A stretch of DNA of 6,500 nt from JAHFIW01 sp035495855 (GTDB taxonomy: Bacteria > Patescibacteriota > Patescibacteriia > SG8-24): assembly GCA_035495855.1 (NCBI GenBank), contig DATJFD010000026.1, positions 1 to 6,500 on the forward strand. The letters run 5' to 3'. This document shows positions 5,346-6,500 of the stretch, one piece after another. Every line of letters begins with the position of its first letter. The stretch's first letter is position 1. The notes under the pieces are model-generated. The model was not told where the DNA came from and did no database searches. It worked only from the letters and a program-made list of their open reading frames with translations. The translations under genes were made by a program, and so were the position numbers.

Positions 5346-6089
5346 TCAGCCGATGACGTCGGCGGCCGTGACGAGCTTCACGCCCGCGGCGGCGAGGTCG
5401 GCGCGCATCCTGTCGACCGTGCCGGGAAGGTTCACGGAACGCGTGGCCTCCTCGATGAGGTAGACCTCGAAGCCTTCCGCGGCCGCGTCGATAGCCGACC
5501 AGCCGACGCAGAAGTCGAAGGCCAGTCCGTCGACGAAGATGCGTTCGACGCCGTTTTCGCGCATCGTGGCGCCGAGCCCCGTGGTCTGCTTGAGGTTGTC
5601 GCGGAACCCGCTGTACGAGTCGACCTTCGCGTCGTAGCCCTTGATGAGCACGAAGTCGAAATGGCCGTGCGCGGCGTTCCAGAGCGCCGGATGCATGTCC
5701 GCCTCGACCGACCCGGCGATGCCGTGGTCCGGCCAGAGCGTCTGGCTCCCGACCTCGCGCAGATACCGCGTCAGGTCGCGCAGGTCGAACAGCGCGTCCT
5801 TGGCGATGCCGTTCTTCTTCGAGGTCCATCCGGCGATCGCCTTCAGGTCCAGCTGCGCGTACGGCGCGAGGCCGACGTACGAGCTGGCCAGGGAGATGTG
5901 GCCGTACGGATGCTGGTCGAGCGTGCAGTAGATCTGCCCGCGCGTGTCGAAGTGCGCCTGGAGCGCGAGGACCGCGGGGAGGATCTTGTCCCCGTCCGCG
6001 ACCGCGAGCCCGCCGCCGGGCATGAACGTCGCCTGGACGTCGACGTGGAGGAGCGCGTCGCGCTCGCCGATCTCGATCTTCTGGTCCAT
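5346..6089 (-). CDS. pncA: Nicotinamidase
   Basis: This 247-residue protein of the isochorismatase-like fold hydrolyses nicotinamide to nicotinate and ammonia, entering the Preiss-Handler route. The full triad is present: Asp17 in HVDVQATF (15-22), Lys150 in LIKGYD (148-153) and Cys194 in GLAFDFCVGW (188-197). A metal site is likely from Asp58, His60 and His64 in LDQHPYGHIS (57-66). LWPDHG (118-123) and DSYSGFRDN (157-165) are also typical of bacterial nicotinamidases. The length is a little over the usual 210-220 residues, the extra lying mainly around residues 70-115. The ATG is the first in frame and follows GAAAGGGG by about 7 nt, a weaker Shine-Dalgarno than its neighbours have. It is the first complete gene after nrtR and lies behind the candidate operator at 6171-6201. 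Its product nicotinate is the PncB substrate. Pyrazinamidase activity is expected from the family. Confidence 0.93.
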   Translation of the reverse strand: MDQKIEIGERDALLHVDVQATFMPGGGLAVADGDKILPAVLALQAHFDTRGQIYCTLDQHPYGHISLASSYVGLAPYAQLDLKAIAGWTSKKNGIAKDALFDLRDLTRYLREVGSQTLWPDHGIAGSVEADMHPALWNAAHGHFDFVLIKGYDAKVDSYSGFRDNLKQTTGLGATMRENGVERIFVDGLAFDFCVGWSAIDAAAEGFEVYLIEEATRSVNLPGTVDRMRADLAAAGVKLVTAADVIG

Positions 6090-6170
6090 GGTGGGACCCC
6101 TTTCTCCGATGGTGGAAGGTGCTGCCGCGCCGACGGCGATGAGGCCAAAGGCCGCATGCCGAAGGACGCC

Positions 6171-6201
6171 TGACTTTGGCTGAAATCAGCGAAAAAGTCA
6201 A
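6171..6201 (-). promoter_or_regulatory. Nested palindrome with weak promoter-like sequence; candidate NrtR operator
   Basis: Arms TGACTTT and AAAGTCA (perfect, 7 bp) span 6171-6200 and enclose a second perfect palindrome, GCTGA-TT-TCAGC (6179-6190), whose centre is offset by one base. On the minus strand a TTGACT -35-like hexamer (6196-6201) overlaps the left arm; 17 nt on lies CAAAGT, a poor -10 with 3 of 6 matches. The location upstream of pncA and just after nrtR fits an operator for the NAD genes. I cannot match it to a known NrtR consensus. Confidence 0.35.
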
Positions 6202-6209
6202 GACAGAAT

Positions 6210-6276
6210 GAGCTCGAAAGCTCAGAGGTTGAAAGGTTAAAAGCTCTCAACCTTTGAACCTCTGAACTTTGAGCTT
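6210..6276 (-). repeat. Long inverted repeat at the 3' end of nrtR
   Basis: Two arms of about 28 nt (6249-6276 and 6210-6238) pair with two mismatches and a one-base bulge around a GAGAGCTTTT loop. The first arm begins inside the nrtR stop codon. The arms are built from AAGCTC, AAAGTTC, AGAGGTT and CAAAGGTT words and are far less G+C-rich than the genes. It could end or stabilise nrtR mRNA. Its vocabulary resembles the heptad arrays at 3624-3746. Confidence 0.6.
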
Positions 6277-6500
6277 AAAGGAGCTCGATATAAGCCAGCC
6301 GGCGGCGGGCGAAACGGAAGAGTTCGGCCGGACGGTGCGCCGCCCCGGATTCCAGCTCGCCGGTCGGTTCGAGGATGCCGGACGCGAGCGCCTTCTTGCG
6401 GAAGTTCCGCTTGTCGAGCTCGCGGCCGAGGATGGCTTCGTACACCTCCTGCAGGTCCGCGAGCGCGAAGGTCTTGGGCAGCAGGCTCCAGGCGACGTTG
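6275..6500 (-). CDS. nrtR: NrtR-type transcriptional regulator, C-terminal winged-helix part (cut by window edge)
   Basis: The last 74 residues of a gene entering from the right edge are visible. They contain LLPKTFALADLQEVYEAILG (residues 6-25), RELDKRNFRKK (26-36), a GILEPTGE turn (41-48), HRPAELFRF (55-63) and a TAA stop. This pattern is the DNA-binding winged helix fused after a Nudix domain in NrtR repressors, in which LDKRNFRKK belongs to the recognition region. Known NrtR proteins repress NAD synthesis and salvage genes and release DNA when their Nudix-like domain binds ADP-ribose. The Nudix part is outside the window, so it cannot be checked. A catalytically active Nudix protein with the same C-terminal domain is the alternative. 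Its place at the head of an NAD island, with a palindrome immediately downstream, supports a local regulator. Confidence 0.85.
   Translation of the reverse strand, partial: NVAWSLLPKTFALADLQEVYEAILGRELDKRNFRKKALASGILEPTGELESGAAHRPAELFRFARRRLAYIELL

Noticed and set aside
3619..6201. Long minus-strand open frame (860 codons) across pncA and nadD-nadK
   Set aside because: It is a frame-shifted shadow of the two real genes, Arg-rich and without domains, while the other frame has complete catalytic motifs and Shine-Dalgarno-supported starts.
1..6500. tRNA, rRNA or insertion sequence
   Set aside because: The gaps hold only simple hairpins. I saw no cloverleaf, no transposase motif and no terminal repeats with target duplications.

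Overview
This window is a bacterial NAD(P) salvage island of roughly two-thirds G+C by eye. Every recognisable gene lies on the minus strand, so transcription runs from high to low coordinates. In that order the genes are: the C-terminal end of an NrtR-type regulator (Nudix plus winged helix); nicotinamidase PncA; a bifunctional protein joining a NadD-like nicotinate-nucleotide adenylyltransferase to an NAD kinase; a Nudix hydrolase resembling ADP-ribose pyrophosphatase; nicotinate phosphoribosyltransferase PncB; a PRPP synthetase of the plant class II type; and the N-terminal start of glutamine-dependent NAD synthetase NadE, cut by the left edge. The two edge genes are partial only because the window ends there. 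No gap between genes reaches 300 bases.

Together the genes cover the Preiss-Handler route: nicotinamide to nicotinate (PncA), to NaMN (PncB, using PRPP from Prs), to NaAD (NadD domain), to NAD (NadE), to NADP (NAD kinase domain). If the Nudix enzyme cleaves ADP-ribose to AMP and ribose 5-phosphate, the ribose can go back through Prs to PRPP. The island could then rebuild NAD from both halves left by NAD-consuming enzymes. NrtR repressors are known to sense ADP-ribose, which would couple control to NAD breakdown. No de novo genes (nadA, nadB, nadC) are visible here.

The island is not compact: the six gaps are about 115 to 190 nt each. Every gap holds one or more strong inverted repeats, and most have a T-rich tail just after the upstream stop codon. 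Every complete gene has a purine-rich Shine-Dalgarno, and all but pncA have a good GGAG-type core. Two gaps carry unusual repeats built from GAGCTTC/GCTCGAA-like words, less G+C rich than the genes. A nested palindrome with a weak promoter-like sequence lies between nrtR and pncA and is the best operator candidate.

The most notable points are the NadD-NAD kinase fusion, whose adenylyltransferase signature lacks the first His/Thr of the (H/T)xGH motif; the plant-type class II Prs in a bacterial NAD operon; and the closed recycling logic. The organism is a high-G+C bacterium with Shine-Dalgarno-led translation. I cannot assign a phylum from the sequence alone.
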